A stretch of DNA of 64,000 nt from Stratiolaelaps scimitus (lineage: Eukaryota > Arthropoda > Arachnida > Mesostigmata > Laelapidae): assembly GCA_019614645.1 (NCBI GenBank), contig JABWDB010000031.1, positions 1,240,001 to 1,304,000 on the forward strand, given 5' to 3'. The position numbers and the translations under genes were made by a program. Position 1 is the stretch's first letter, and each line of letters opens with the position of its first letter. Under the pieces are notes generated by a model. That model was not told the DNA's origin and made no database searches. It was given only the letters and a program-made list of their open reading frames with translations. Positions 13,479 through 26,101 of the stretch are shown one piece after another.

Positions 13479-15013
13479 GTGGTGAACATTTTACCTCTCG
13501 TTAAACACCCCCCATATTTCAACAAATCGTTACAAAGAGCACATATTTGAAGATATACCACAAAGAACGGTGCATGTGACGGCGAATACAGCGTGCTACA
13601 GTGAAATGTGTCACTTTTCGGGTGATCAAACCGATAAGGCACCCTCGGTTACCGAGTGTGTTCGCTGAGTTGATTATCGCTCTCTCTCGTGCTGATTGAC
13701 ACCGTGTGGCCCCGCCATTGCTAATTATAACGTCAAGGATTCGGTTTGGCATACTATTAACGAGATTCAGCGGGATCTGGTCGCTGACCCCTGCCCAGGC
13801 CAACAACAACGCCTTTTTTAGTGCTTCCACTGATGTATTCTGTCGATTCGATGCGTATACTAGTCGCACAAGAATGCTCCAGAGGTTCTCCATCGGGCTG
13901 AGATCCGGAGACATGCTGGCCACTCTAGGGTTTCCACTATGTGCCGTCCTAATCACGCACCTTTAATCGCGCTGACGTGAATTGAAGCTTATTCGAAGAC
14001 AATTGGCAGTCGAGGACATCTGTGCTTCAACAGCAGTATGTGTCGGTCAACATCGTCCCCGCTACTAACTCGAGATGAGATGAAAGCGAGTGCGAGTTTG
14101 CCAAGACAGGTGAAAGCTACCTAAACCATAAAGGTCCCGCCACCAAAATTGCGCTTTGGGAAGTCCATGGCCGTTTACGTACATCATGCCAACAACCGTT
14201 AAATCCATCTGGTCCGGCGAAATTGAACTTCTTCTCGTCACTGAGGACGATCTGAAACGACACAGAACCTTTTAAATCGATGTGCGCCCCCAGGAGCCTC
14301 TTTAGATAACGTTGCCCCAATACTCACGAATTTCCAGTCGATTGGTGAGAGCGAAGTTTAGTCGGAGAGCCATGTGGCGTTGTTGAAGACGAGGTCTTGT
14401 TTCCATTTGCGCCCGTATGATATGCATCCGCATATGATATGCAACCCTTGATTGTCCCTCGAAACTGTTAATCTATGAAGGTTTAACTCTCGCCTAATTG
14501 TGTCACAATTTATGGCCGAATTCGAGACCAGACGACCAATGAGCATGGCAGTTCGCAGGATGACCTTTCGTGGACGACCATTGGACTCATTGGTACCATA
14601 CATCGACGGACTGCGTAGATAATTGTGCACTACGCAACTGACTTCTGCCAATTTCTCTGGCAATCGCAGCCCCAGTCTTTCCTGCTCGGTGTAAAGCAGT
14701 AATAATTGCTTTCTCCGCATCAGTAAGGCTCAAAACGTCTCCCATTGACAACAGCACAGCGTGAATGCTTAACACAAACTGGATCAACTCAGCGAGAGCA
14801 CTCGATAACTGGGGGGTGCCTTATCATTTTGAACACAGCGAAAATAGACACATTCGCTGTAGCAAGCTGCATGCGCTGTCATATGCCATGTTCTTTGTGC
14901 TACGTATGCTATTTGACGCGTACATTAATCTAATACAGAATAAATGCCTCAAATGTGTTCTCTTTGTAACAATTTGTTGAAATATAGGTGCCTTGAGTTT
15001 ATGAACACCGCCG
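13479..15013 (-). mobile_element. Degenerate Tc1-like DNA transposon, copy 1
   Basis: The outer 200-230 bp at each end (about 13479-13676 and 14782-15013) are inverted copies of each other and match the ends of the second copy at 45.3-46.7 kb; both contain atatttcaacaaat close to the tip. The right end is followed by TA (15014-15015), the Tc1/mariner target dinucleotide. The extreme left end has diverged and its exact border is uncertain. Between the repeats lies a broken minus-strand transposase. The element is too degraded to be autonomous. Confidence 0.85.
13519..14745 (-). pseudogene. Broken Tc1-family (DD34E) transposase
   Basis: The family's product binds the terminal repeats and cuts and pastes the element at TA sites. 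Reading on the minus strand from the ATG at 14745, the N-terminal helix-turn-helix is recognisable (SLTDAEKAIITALHRAGKTG, then AIAREIGRS). A separate frame at about 14117-14320 contains the first catalytic aspartate region (SDEKKFNFAGPDGFNG and a WHD motif). A third frame at 13519-13956 carries the C-terminal PDLSPMENLW motif with the catalytic glutamate. These parts lie in different frames with stops between them, so several frameshifts and nonsense changes have inactivated the gene. The normal stop after the GGATR motif is lost, and the last frame runs on into the terminal repeat. Confidence 0.9.
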
Positions 15014-16733
15014 TATATCGTGGAGATCCACCTGCCAGACTCTGCAAATCTGCTGGCTACGTTTTGCATTTAAGTCTTTGTCGTCTATACCTTCTCAATT
15101 TGTCACCATTCGTGATAGCGCACGTGGTTCGCAATTTTGTTGGCTGATGCATGACCACAGGAGGTCTATCGGCCCCTTTCATCGAAATGACCTCGACAAT
15201 ACGAGGCTATCTAAGGACGCACTTGAACCATAGATATTCATTCTAACTGGCCTGCTCTTGCATACTTACGCGCCGAGTTCATCTGCACACCCACAGCGAG
15301 CGTCACCCATCAAAGGGAGCCGACAATGAATAACTCCGCTATCCTCTAAATATACAATATATACATTTGAAAAACGGGATATTTGCCGCGTGTGACAATC
15401 CGATTCGTCAAGTCACACTTCGCAGCAACAGCCTTCGTCCATGCTCGGCCGAGTATTTAGATATCCATTTGAGTGTCGCAGACTCTCGTCATCGAAGGCT
15501 CCAATCGACGATCGACTGAGCCACGTATGGTCAACAATCGGATCACTCGGCGATGGTCGGCAATGCGAGGCCAACCAGAGCTTGGCCCTCCAGCGTTTCT
15601 TTTTTTTTCAGTTCGGCACGCCTTAATCGACAAATGTCATTCTATCCCCACAATGCCAACGGGTCAATGGCTTAAGTAACCAATCACTTAACGGCTTGCA
15701 GGCGGCACCTCTGATGTTTTGTAGTCCGCCTGCCCGCCGCCGTTCGTGCCATCGTAGTTGGTGTTAGCACCTTGGTGAGGAGGTCCCCCCCCTCCCAATA
15801 GCGATGACTTACTCTGCTCGAAGCTAGTCATGGAGACACTTCACTTGGTCATACTTCGCTTCCTGAGCATGCTTATCATCTCTCTCTCTGTCTCTTTCTA
15901 GTTCGCGCATGTATGCGGACCTACTGCCCGATACCGACCTTCATGGCCACATTGAAATAACCAATCGCTCTCTCTCTCTTTTTCTCTCTCTCTCTCTACT
16001 AAATGCTCCAAGACGACCTGTCGAAATTAACGCACTACTGTCTCACCGGTTACCCACGGTCGATTCTAGCTGCCATTGTCCTTAGCGCCCTTTAAAGAGC
16101 GTGGCTTTCTTCACTTTCTTGATCGAATCGAATTGATTTATTATCATCACTGATCCGCTGTCGCCACCGATCGTTTGATTCTCCAGGATTGTTCTGTAAG
16201 GGGGCCGGGGGGGGGGGGGGGTCAAGGTTCGAGTGAGCGGCGCTTAGCCCGAACTCTTCACGAGTCATTCGCCAATGATGGATTCCACTCCGAAGAGGAA
16301 AAGTCGCCGCGTTGTCACTTGTCATTACTTCACCTCAACTTCGCTCAACTTCAAAGCCCCCAGCGCCCCAACTTCCATTGGCCTTCGTTGTTGTCGTCAT
16401 CGTCATCATCTTCCTCTGATTAGCCCAGCAGGTACATCTTCCTATGCGCCTCCGCGCGAATCCTCTCTCTCTATCTCTCTCTCGCTCTTCAGAGTGTATC
16501 TTTCTCTCTCACTCCGATTCGCTTCGGGAACTCCCGGGTCGGTTTATGCTCTTCTTCAGCTGGACTCCTGTGCCCGATTTCTTCAACAGTCCAGCAAAAG
16601 CACCGCGGCGGCGGAAGCAGCAGCAGCAGCGCCGGCATCATCGCCATCAGCAATATCAGCCGTAGCAGTCGGTAGCTTTTCATCCATCGACTCCCACCAT
16701 CATCACCATCGTGGCAATGGACCCGAGTGCCGA

Positions 16734-16734
<1 letters not shown>

Positions 16735-16777
<43 letters not shown>
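16735..16777. repeat. (TC)n-(TA)n compound microsatellite
   Basis: A (TC)n run passes directly into (TA)n. The same junction type recurs at 58062-58120, and in the form (TA)n-(GA)n at 22630-22670, so it is a repeated habit of this genome. Confidence 0.9.
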
Positions 16778-16780
<3 letters not shown>

Positions 16781-17916
16781 CGAGGAGTCCATTACAATTT
16801 GCACTCAGCACCTGAAGCACGGTTCGACGCGGGTTTCTTCCTGTCGGACTCAGGGTATCTCATTTTAAATGGGCCACCAGTTCAGTTGAAGAGTAGAGAA
16901 GTCAGTTGAAGAGTAACATAACCTATTAACATCCTACATGAGATCATGGATTGGACATAAAATCCCTAATATCCAGGGGCAAATTTAGTTTTGTTGGCCA
17001 ACTTCGAGACGGTGCACATATTCACACCATGGTTATATCCTACGGTACAATTATGCATTTGCCTAGATAAGCTTGTTCGAATTCTCGCGTGAAAGTCCGA
17101 CCAGAGTAACGAGAGAGCGCCAAGAAGTGGCTGATAGAGGCTAGCCTCCAACGAAAAACCTTTAAACTTCGATGAATCAAAACGAAATAAAGGACATTTT
17201 GCAATGCCGCACGTTAACAACTGTAGTCTATGACATTAGCTGATAGTGGGTCGCGTTTCGAGTTTGCGCGTAACAGAATGATAATGAAGCATAATCTCAT
17301 CGATCACAGGGTTCCAGGCGGATGTTAGGTATACACGCCGACAATGGAGCTAGTCGGCCCGTGTCATTTTGGCTGACAGACGTTGCGCAGAACGTGCTGT
17401 ACCAGGAAGTGTATTAGCTGTAGTATCAATTTGTGCACTGCACAAGCTTGCTACGGCGATGCTTCACCGGCTGGTGGATCAAGCTGGTCGTCGACACCAA
17501 AGTGCCGCGAGGATATGGGGCGCGTTGAGCAGAGAGACGACTACGCCAGGACTACACCACCCACTCGAGTAGAGCACAGAGTCTATCAGTGACTAGTTAC
17601 TACTGCAGCGGTCGTGTGTTGGGAATGATGTTCGGGTGGGGTGTCCATGTAATTTAATCTGTACCTTAATTTAAACCTGCCAGGATCGGCAGGGGGTGAT
17701 AAGCTTTTTAGTAGGCGGATGGATACATTGATAATAACAATAATCCTGTGTTAGAACAACGAAACGAATGTGATATCATGGACGTCCAATGGAGATACAC
17801 AAACAGAGCCCTCGATATTCAGGTGTACAAACACAAGATTTCCGTGTATCCAAATAAATGCATAGATTGGTTGTTTCTCTGTTCCGCTGGCAAACGAATA
17901 CCAGTCGCAGAGGTCG

Positions 17917-17993
17917 TAGTAATACCTAAAAGGTTAAGAGCTGAGGCCTGTCAGATAGGGAAACAGCTGAGGGTCAGCTCGAAAAACAATTCT
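17917..17993 (+). repeat. SINE tail insertion with 14-bp target duplication
   Basis: A 77-bp insert ends in cagctgagggtcagctcgaa, the family A 3' end. It is flanked by perfect 14-bp direct repeats agtcgcagaggtcg (17903-17916 and 17994-18007). The flanking duplication and 5' truncation are what LINE machinery leaves behind. Part of the insert (cctgtcagatagggaaacagctg) also resembles sequence at about 44.69-44.72 kb, so it may be a sub-family. Confidence 0.8.
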
Positions 17994-18449
17994 AGTCGCA
18001 GAGGTCGAATTTGTTTTACAATTGTAAAACCTGCAATCCGAACGGGCGTGTCCACATGCTCCCCTTCAAGGCAATGCCTGAGCCAAACTGTATCGAAGGA
18101 TGTCCCCCTTGCCGACCCTGAGGTTCAAGTACCCCATCGTATTTTGTGGACCCTGGCGTTTGGGGGGTAGATGGGTGCGGCAGTTGCCGAAAATCTATCG
18201 TTCGTATCATCTGCGGGTTAGAGAAATAAGCATCTTTTAGTGAATGCATCAGAGGCCGAGGCGTCCGGCTAATACAAGCTCGGGCAAATCTAGCTCTCGC
18301 TTATCCTCGTATGAGTACACTAAGCCCTCACGTCCGATGCGTAAAAGCGCGTACCCCTTCCGTGATGATCGTGCAGGTGCAGAAACCCAAGCATATTACA
18401 TGGGTCGACTGTACGTTTGACTGTTCCAGAGAGATGGACATTAAGCGAG

Positions 18450-18623
18450 GCTGCTTGTTCCACTCTTATCGTGGTAGCTAGAACATAATGATATGAGGAA
18501 ACAGATTCTATATCCTGGTTCGAGGTTCGAGTCCCGTGTCGTGACATATAAGAGAACTTAAGCAGTGTAAAAACTGCAGTTCCTTTAATAACAAATAAAG
18601 CTTTACCTTTACCTTGCCTCGCA
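18450..18623 (+). repeat. tRNA-derived SINE, family B, copy 1
   Basis: A tRNA-like pol III B box (ggttcgagtcccg, about 18529-18541) is followed by a 3' body reading ttaagcagtgtaaaaactgc and an end of short (tttacc)-like units. The same head and body order, with clear similarity, occurs inverted at 29864-30020. An A-box-like ggtagctagaac lies about 60 bp upstream of the B box. The exact 5' end is uncertain. Confidence 0.65.
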
Positions 18624-21600
18624 CACCGTTCGCTGATGGTCCTCTGGTTGCGTGATCGAGGGAATGCGTCTAAGGCAACTGTATTCGCTGTATTAACTGC
18701 TATTGACGCCTGGCGTCCGTTGGTGCTTGTATCGCTGGTCTTGCACACGTAACCTTCAAGCTAGCCGAATTGCTCCATTCGATTTTCTAGGGATTGCTTT
18801 GATATGAACGAGTCTAGTGGCATAATAATTCTCTATTCACTTCTGGCTGAAGAGAAGAAATACATGGCGTCGCCGAATTCAGTGGTTTCCATTCTTGTTA
18901 GATTGCATTGACGCCGCCGCCACCGCCTACGATCTATAATATAACATATATATAATGTTCGCGGATAAAGGTGCCCCACAAGGGTTAACGTTGGGGTTAG
19001 AAACGAAAAATTGTGTGTCAATGAACACGTAAATGTGTGTTAATCCAACCCGATGCGCATAAATCGCTCATGAGATACAAATGGAAACCGGATACGGCAG
19101 ATGATTCTGATAGAGTTCGGTGGTAGTCGATCGTGTGACACAGACCCTTGTCGGTCTGCCCGCAGCTATACATATCGTCAATGTACTGCAGAACATTTGA
19201 TGATCGTTCGTCCAATGCTAAATGAGCCAAAGTATAATAACTGTCGTCATAGACACGTAACACGATGCGAGTACAACAGGGCTCTGATTCGCGCTCGAAA
19301 TTCTGACACAAATGTGAACATGTATTATAACGACCTTGAAGACACAACGGGACATAGGGTTGCCAACGAATGATCTAGAATAACTGATATGCATACGTTG
19401 TGCAAAAGTCGCTGGTAGCGACCCACGCCCCCCGCCCGAAAAAAAAACATGACTGTTTCGGGTACGTTTTCATAAGTGCCGTTGTACACTACTATAGGTA
19501 TAAGCGCCACACGTATTGATGACTATGAAACGAGATTTTGCGTCATTACCATACATTTTGACGCTAAAAGATGAAGCTTAGCGAAATGGTTAGATACACA
19601 TATTCTGTGTAGCAGTGTTTTGCAGACGCCCGAACACAACGTCATTACACTAAGGTCTTATGGTTGCGGAATCACATTACGACTGGCAATATCGCAATGA
19701 GCGTTTCGTGCAGCGCTGGTGTAACAGGACTGTTGGTCCAGTCATTTCTCTCTCTCTCTCTCTCTCTCTGTCTATCTATAGTATCCAGTATCTCTTCTCC
19801 GTCTCTCAGCGTGTGTATATCAAAAGCTTTGTCGGCATCCGGTGTGTGGTGCCGGCAACCCTACAAAGCACATTGCTTCGACTAAGCAATGCTGCTGCTG
19901 TTCCTGCTCCTGCTCCTTACCGTAGAGTGGTGGCACTTCCCACTTCTGAGCTAAACTACTTGCAATTATGCTAGCCAGCGTTGCCGGGCGGCCGAAAAGA
20001 GAGAGAGAGAGAGGGGGGGGGGGGTGGGGGGGTGGGGGGAGGCCGAAAGCTGAAGGAGACTACAGCTGCAGAAGCGACTCGAAGCTGAACGAGGAACACG
20101 AAGTGCAGTAGTTTCGTTTAGACACAAACCACCGCCCGCGGGCGCTAACGGCGCCGCCTGGCGGCTGTCTCTCCCCCTCAGGCCGCGCGAGCCCCCTCCC
20201 CCGTGTCCCCGACCCGAGCTACCCCAGCCGAATTTCTGCCCCCCCCCCCCCACGACGACACGACGAGAGCGCCCCCTACGTCCTTTGAGGCAACTGGGCG
20301 GACGTCGAGGGACCCAGGACGGAGCATGGCAGGGAGCAGCGGGCTGCTTTTAGCACAAACGTAATGCGCGTTTCTCATCATAACTCTATTGTGCTTCGTT
20401 CGCAAGCCGCTCCGCCCGCACATCGGCCAATGCAGCATCAACTAACAAGCAGCAGGAAGCGTCAGGCACAGATGGAGGAGGGCGCAAGCGTAGGTAGGCA
20501 AGCAGGCAGCAGCAGTAGCAGCCTGCCACCTAGGCGCATCGAGAGGACCTAGGCACGGCAGGGGCCACATCGGCAGGTACATTGATGGTAACGGGATGCA
20601 CCGACGGCTCGGATGCGATGAACCCAGCCAAACGAATTTCGATCTGCCCCACCTAGGTAATGGTTCAGCTGTAGTAGATGATAGCAATAGATCGAAACAG
20701 CACACAGCATCGTGCAACTGTTGTAAATTGTGCAACAATTCACATTTCGTACCATCAGAACGTTCGTAGTGGTTCGATGATGATGATTCTTTTTGGCTAT
20801 TTTTCTTTGCTAATAATAGTATGAATCAGCTATATCTAATTGCAATACGAATACATTGGCTAGTTGTGACTTTCAATTGATTTGCTAATTACAGCGGGAA
20901 TGTGACTATCTGGTCAAGAAATAATCAATAACTCCGATGAAAATTGGTAAACGGTAAATACTCCACAACTTGTATAATGGACCTTGCAACGATGCGCTGA
21001 GCTTCAAAGTGTTATCAACTAATACTAGATCCACCTTAGTCATCGCTTTTCACTTCACATTATTTTTGTCTTATACTGATTGCTTCCTCCTGGACGAGTG
21101 GCATTTGAGAGGACACCTCCCCTTCTTGTCTGGGAGTCTGTTCTCTGATGACAATCCGTGATAGTGTTTTAGCTATCACTCAGTTGGAAATCCAGCGGGC
21201 TGCGAGATCGTCGCAAGCACATGGACGCCGAAACACGGCCACTTTGTGGAGACAGACTTCTCGTGCATTTACTTTACATATTCACCGTCAGCTTGTTCGC
21301 ACCTTCCGCTATCGTTGAGTGGTGCACCCCCTGCCCACCGACCCCCACCCCCCCGGCCAGGACCGATTCTCGTGGCGGCAAATTGGCAGCGTCAGTGTCT
21401 CGCCCCGTGCTCGTCGTCCGACCAACGAGAATCGTGTATTGCACTTGTTCAGGCGTGCAGTGGCATTACCTGGGAGCGCAGGACGAATGGCAGGCCCGAA
21501 ACGCCCAGAAAGGTGAACCCCCGGGGGGGGGGGGGGGAATTTGGCCTGGGTCTGCCTTCTAAGTGGTGTCCAATATCCATCGCCCCGAACGCCCGCGCGC

Positions 21601-22629
21601 TCTCGCGAAGCGCGCGCGCGCCTCAAGATCGCCTAGCTGAACAAACTGCTCCTCCTCCGAGGAGATGTTCCGTCAGCAGCCGAGGGCCTCTAACAGCTTC
21701 TATCTGCTTGACATTCGTCGCTAGCAAGTGTGCAGTAAAGGTTCACATGTTCGTCAGCCGTGCGATGATATTTCAATTGCACTGAGGGCGGCGTTTGTCT
21801 CAGTTAAGAAAGACAATCCTACATGTAATCATATAGTAGGTTGAGTTCGAGGGGTTATTGCATGATTTGGAAGTACTTACGTTGCGTATCTGAGATTATT
21901 ATAATTTAGGGAAACTGCATTAGTCATCGGATTCGGTACCAGCGTACGTTTTTACGATATACAGTAGTAACCGGGATAGACTTGCTAATGAGTGACAAAA
22001 GATCTACCCGCTTTTCCAGGCTACCTAGGGGTAGCTCATCAAGGCTAAGGATGCGTATTTGCAATTGTGATATTTCACTATTTTTCTATGACAATTGTGT
22101 CTCCAATATATATATATATATATATATATACCACTGCTTTTCCGATGCGTCTTAATTCCAATCGAACCCAACTAATAAATTCTTACACCGGAGGGAGGCG
22201 ATGTCACCTGTTCTGCTTTCTTGCATATTGCACGGTTCCCGCGTTGTAGCGGACGTCGTTTCGGCCCCCCGCGTGCAGGGGCCGATTTTTCGCACTGATA
22301 GACTGAACATAGAAAGCCATCGATTTTGGCATGGCAAAATAGCGTGAAGCTGGCTCTCATTCGCCGGCGATAGAGAAGTGACAATGCTGCTGCTGCTGGT
22401 GGTGATGATGATGCCTATATTGGTAGCGTTGACGGTGCTGCCGGTGGTGTTGGTGCTCGTGGTGGTGGCAAGTGATAAACGCTCGGCGGTTGTGATGAAC
22501 AAGAACCACTGGGACACGTTCGTTTCTTCGTTCCCTGTTCGGTCCGTGTGGCTGGCTGGTTGGCTGGCCCATTGCTGCATCGAAGCAGAGACGGCCGCTG
22601 CCGAAGTCATGCATGTTGTATGTAGTGGC

Positions 22630-22670
<41 letters not shown>
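22630..22670. repeat. (TA)n-(GA)n compound microsatellite
   Basis: About 20 bp of TA passes directly into about 20 bp of GA. No flanking gene is recognised. Confidence 0.9.
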
Positions 22671-25600
22671 CTAGTATATAATATGAGATGTGATGGGTTG
22701 CGAAGGGGTTCGCGAGTCGAAACACGCGAGAGCGGACGCGGCCAGGGCGGTTTGGGTATTAGCAATGCAAATTGCAGATCAACTCGGCCACTTTACCGAG
22801 CTAGCAGTGAGTGGGCGAGTGAGTGGATGTTCGGCACTCACCCACAGGCTGTGCCTTCGCTATCTGGCCCTGCTACACACAACACTTCGAAGCCACATCT
22901 CCCCGACCGTTGGATCCACTGGCATGGCCTATCTTCCGTCGTCTCCTCATGCCTAGACAATGTTGAACCAACCTCTGAAACTGTCTTGCCGAAGGCTGGA
23001 AGCCGTCCCCGTTGCCTCACCCATATGTAGCGGCCGCAAGGAAAACTCCGCTCTGCGTACGCCGCAATGTGGGACCTTCAGCAGGTAGCAGCAACAATCG
23101 CACAAGGGGCCAAAGCACTTTCTTACCATCGTAGGATCGATATGAGCGTTGCACATAATCTCAAGAAGTTGACAATGCAAGACAATGTTCTTGTGCGACT
23201 ACCACAAGATATACATACAGCTTCGACACTATATTATATATAATAGGAAAAAAAAAGCACTAAGACATGTCGACATGTTGTAAACAGGCAAGCGACACTG
23301 TCGGCAGCTGATGTTCCAATCGTGACGTCGTCCTTGTGTCCTTCATTCTAGCGTATACTCTTCAACGTTCCGGGGGGAGTCCACCAGTTGGTGCGGATTG
23401 TGTTCGTGTGAACAGTGCTTCCCCTTTCTCTGATGCCCGACCCTGGGATGTCCTGCAAGAGCCTACGGAGCATCTGGACCTTCTTGCCTGTGTATTGCAT
23501 ATTTGACTTGTCATTATTCCAACTGCTGTTACGGACCGTGGACGGTCTCTGTTGTAAGAAATTTTCGTTTATTGTTTCTTACGAGAACTTCAGCGTTGTG
23601 TAATCGCAGTTTCGGCTCATTGAATAAAACCAAATAAAATGAATTGAAAAATGGAGAATTGCTTGACATACAGCTTACCTATAATTAATATATTTTTTAA
23701 GTTCTATTGTTTCACTCAAGTCAGCATATGACCTCATAATGTCCTCTGCTTCGTGACGATGGACTGAAAATCTCCTCTTCCTTATATCTGGCTTTGCTAT
23801 CTTCGACCACTTTTGACTTATTTTTGCCGAGAGTCAACGTTTTTTTTGAGGTAGTGTTTTCTCGCGGCGTGACGCCTTGACCCAAAATCTGTCATTCGTA
23901 CACCAGCGGAACGCGCCCCAGAGGGACAACTACTTACTTGACTTCTCTTTCTGTTCGGCGCCACTTCGGGGGCAGGGCAGCTATCCGACTTGGCACACTG
24001 GCTATGAGCGTCGATCACTTTCGATTCAAGCTGGGGTATTTGGGGAGGCCGCGGCCTCTGTGCCCACTGCAGTGCGCACACCTCTCCTCGTGTATGCCGT
24101 CCAGATGGACAGCGCAGATGAACACGTGACCCGACGTGGGGCGTGGTGTATAGGAAAGCAGGGCCGGCGGCTCATTGAAGATTCAATCTCATCGGAGGTC
24201 CTTCCTCTGACTTCAACTCCCAGGAGTCCCAACGGAACTTTGGGAGAAAGTAGGAATTCGGTGGGGTCTGGGGACGCGACGGGGCTGACTTTGTCCCGGC
24301 CAATGGAATACGAAGGTAAAATGAAGTGTATGCCTTAGCCTGTTGGAGGCGGGAGTGCTTTCGCCTCGAATTCAAACACAGTACAATCCCAACCGAAAGC
24401 CGGGGACCTGCCTCATTCGATGCGGACGGTCCCCCGGCCCCTTGTCCCGAGCGACACACAGAGGTTTCTTCCCTCGTCGCCTTGAGTAAGCGTTCGCCGA
24501 TGGGAACAAGGTACGAGGGACGTTGATGTAGCTGCCCCGTCCCGAGGAAATTATCACGGTGACGGAACATTCACCTGTCCGACACCTGCCAGTATTTGTG
24601 TTTTTTGTTGTTTTCAATTCAAATCCTCTTCTTGAACTCGTCTCTGTCGGATTGAACATTACGTCAATATCTATTCATTTTGAATGATTCGCGTCACGTA
24701 TGCCAGTTGTTCTAATGTTGTCATCTGCTGAGATCAGCCCGATCGAATACTTATTAAATAGTAGCAAAGACTTGTGTGAACAACGTGTTTACTAGCCATA
24801 TATTGCATTGTTCGGGTAGATGTTCTTTCACGGCTTCGGTACTGAGCAGGTCTACGGTTTCTTATACATACATGACACGCAGGCTGTATAAAGCGATCTC
24901 TGAATAATGGCACATGACGGATACGACAGAGGACCCGGGAGTGCGGCTCTCCGAAGAAAATCTGGCAGGCAGGCCCTCACCCGATACCAGCAGCCGGCTA
25001 TGTATTCCATTTCCAAGAAGCACATCGAAGATTCCATATAGTATTATATCAGAGAGGTCTATTTGTGTTTGTTGTTCAATCCTCTCCCAAGAGTTTAGAA
25101 CAGTGACTCTCTAGCGGCATTTATTAATTTCAACTACATTGGCATTGAAGGTGGCGTTTCTTGTGACTATTCGCCATATGTTTCTGATCGTATCGGCCTC
25201 CTGCGAAGCAAACGCAAAAGGAGAACTTCAGCACTTCGAAACCACTTATTTATGCGGGAGTCTACATCCATTGGGGGGTCACTATATAGGACTGTATGAT
25301 TACGACCAGCCAAACTGTACTTCTGAGTTGCTAACAAGTTTGAGTTTCTTACGGCATTTCGAGAAGGGGACGGGAGATTTCCTTCAACATCCTATTGTAG
25401 TGTCTATCATTAGGCGACTTGAGAAGATAATCTAGGTTTTCTCGAAACCATGCCGATAGTGGTAAGGGCCGTCTTCTTTCAATGAACATGCTAAGTCATT
25501 CGAGCATGACTTTATTTCTTAGGCTGTATGGGACGAACCTAATCTGTTTCATGGACAGGAAAGGTTATCCTGTTTAGAATACTCACACCACATACCCATC

Positions 25601-26039
25601 TGGACGAAACAACAACCAGACCGATGGCATTCGAAGATAACAACAACATCCAGAAATGAGCCATTAAATGTGAGTTCTATGCTTCTGGAACACACTCAGG
25701 GGGAGTCCATTTCAGGGGCAATTCAGACGGAGAACATCCTATGGAGTTCAGCCGAGAACGAGTTTGCTGGTTATATCATTTTGAACAGCCTGCGAAGCAA
25801 TGAAACAAACAGGTCTCAAATATACGGATAAAAGATGATATCGAATGACATCACATGTCAGTATTATATAACTGTTGCATGCTATATATATATATATATA
25901 TATCGGATCCGGTGCTCAATCACACTGTCTGTACAAGATTACCAATGTTTTGTTTCAATAATATTGTGGACAGGCGTCATACAGAGTATGTTAATCGAGA
26001 ATCTCCCGTCATTTATAATACCAGTAACAGATAACGGAT

Positions 26040-26101
26040 GCTAAAAGCAGTTCCGTGGACGTTAAATGTTGGCTGAGAGTCAGCCCAAAAACTTTCTTTT
26101 C
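26040..26101 (+). repeat. SINE tail insertion with 15-bp target duplication
   Basis: A 62-bp family A tail (gcagttccgtggacgttaaa, then ggctgagagtcagccc) is flanked by perfect 15-bp direct repeats taacagataacggat (26025-26039 and 26102-26116). This is the clearest proof in the window that family A is a retroposed element. It is 5'-truncated and lacks the tRNA-like head. Confidence 0.85.

Larger units (their letters stand above)
15014..22080. other. Non-coding stretch with SINEs and GC-rich islands
   Basis: No host exon is recognised. Notable content: a run of about 18 G at 16204-16221; a (TC)n-(TA)n tract at 16735-16777; SINE copies at 17917-17993 and 18450-18623; and a G-rich, CpG-rich island at about 19.98-20.54 kb with long G and C homopolymers. 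A second GC-rich patch at about 21.3-21.66 kb contains a long G run near 21521-21537. The 197-codon frame at 16275-16868 is carried by simple repeats and is not counted as a gene. Confidence 0.5.

Noticed and set aside
16275..16868. 197-codon plus-strand frame
   Set aside because: It runs through (TC)n, CAG, CAC and (TA)n repeats (Leu-Ser, Ala, His and Tyr-Ile runs). Repeats remove stops and nothing resembles a protein family.
23818..24570. GC-rich patch with overlapping frames on both strands
   Set aside because: Several frames of 60-150 codons, none resembling a known protein, so no strand or frame can be preferred.
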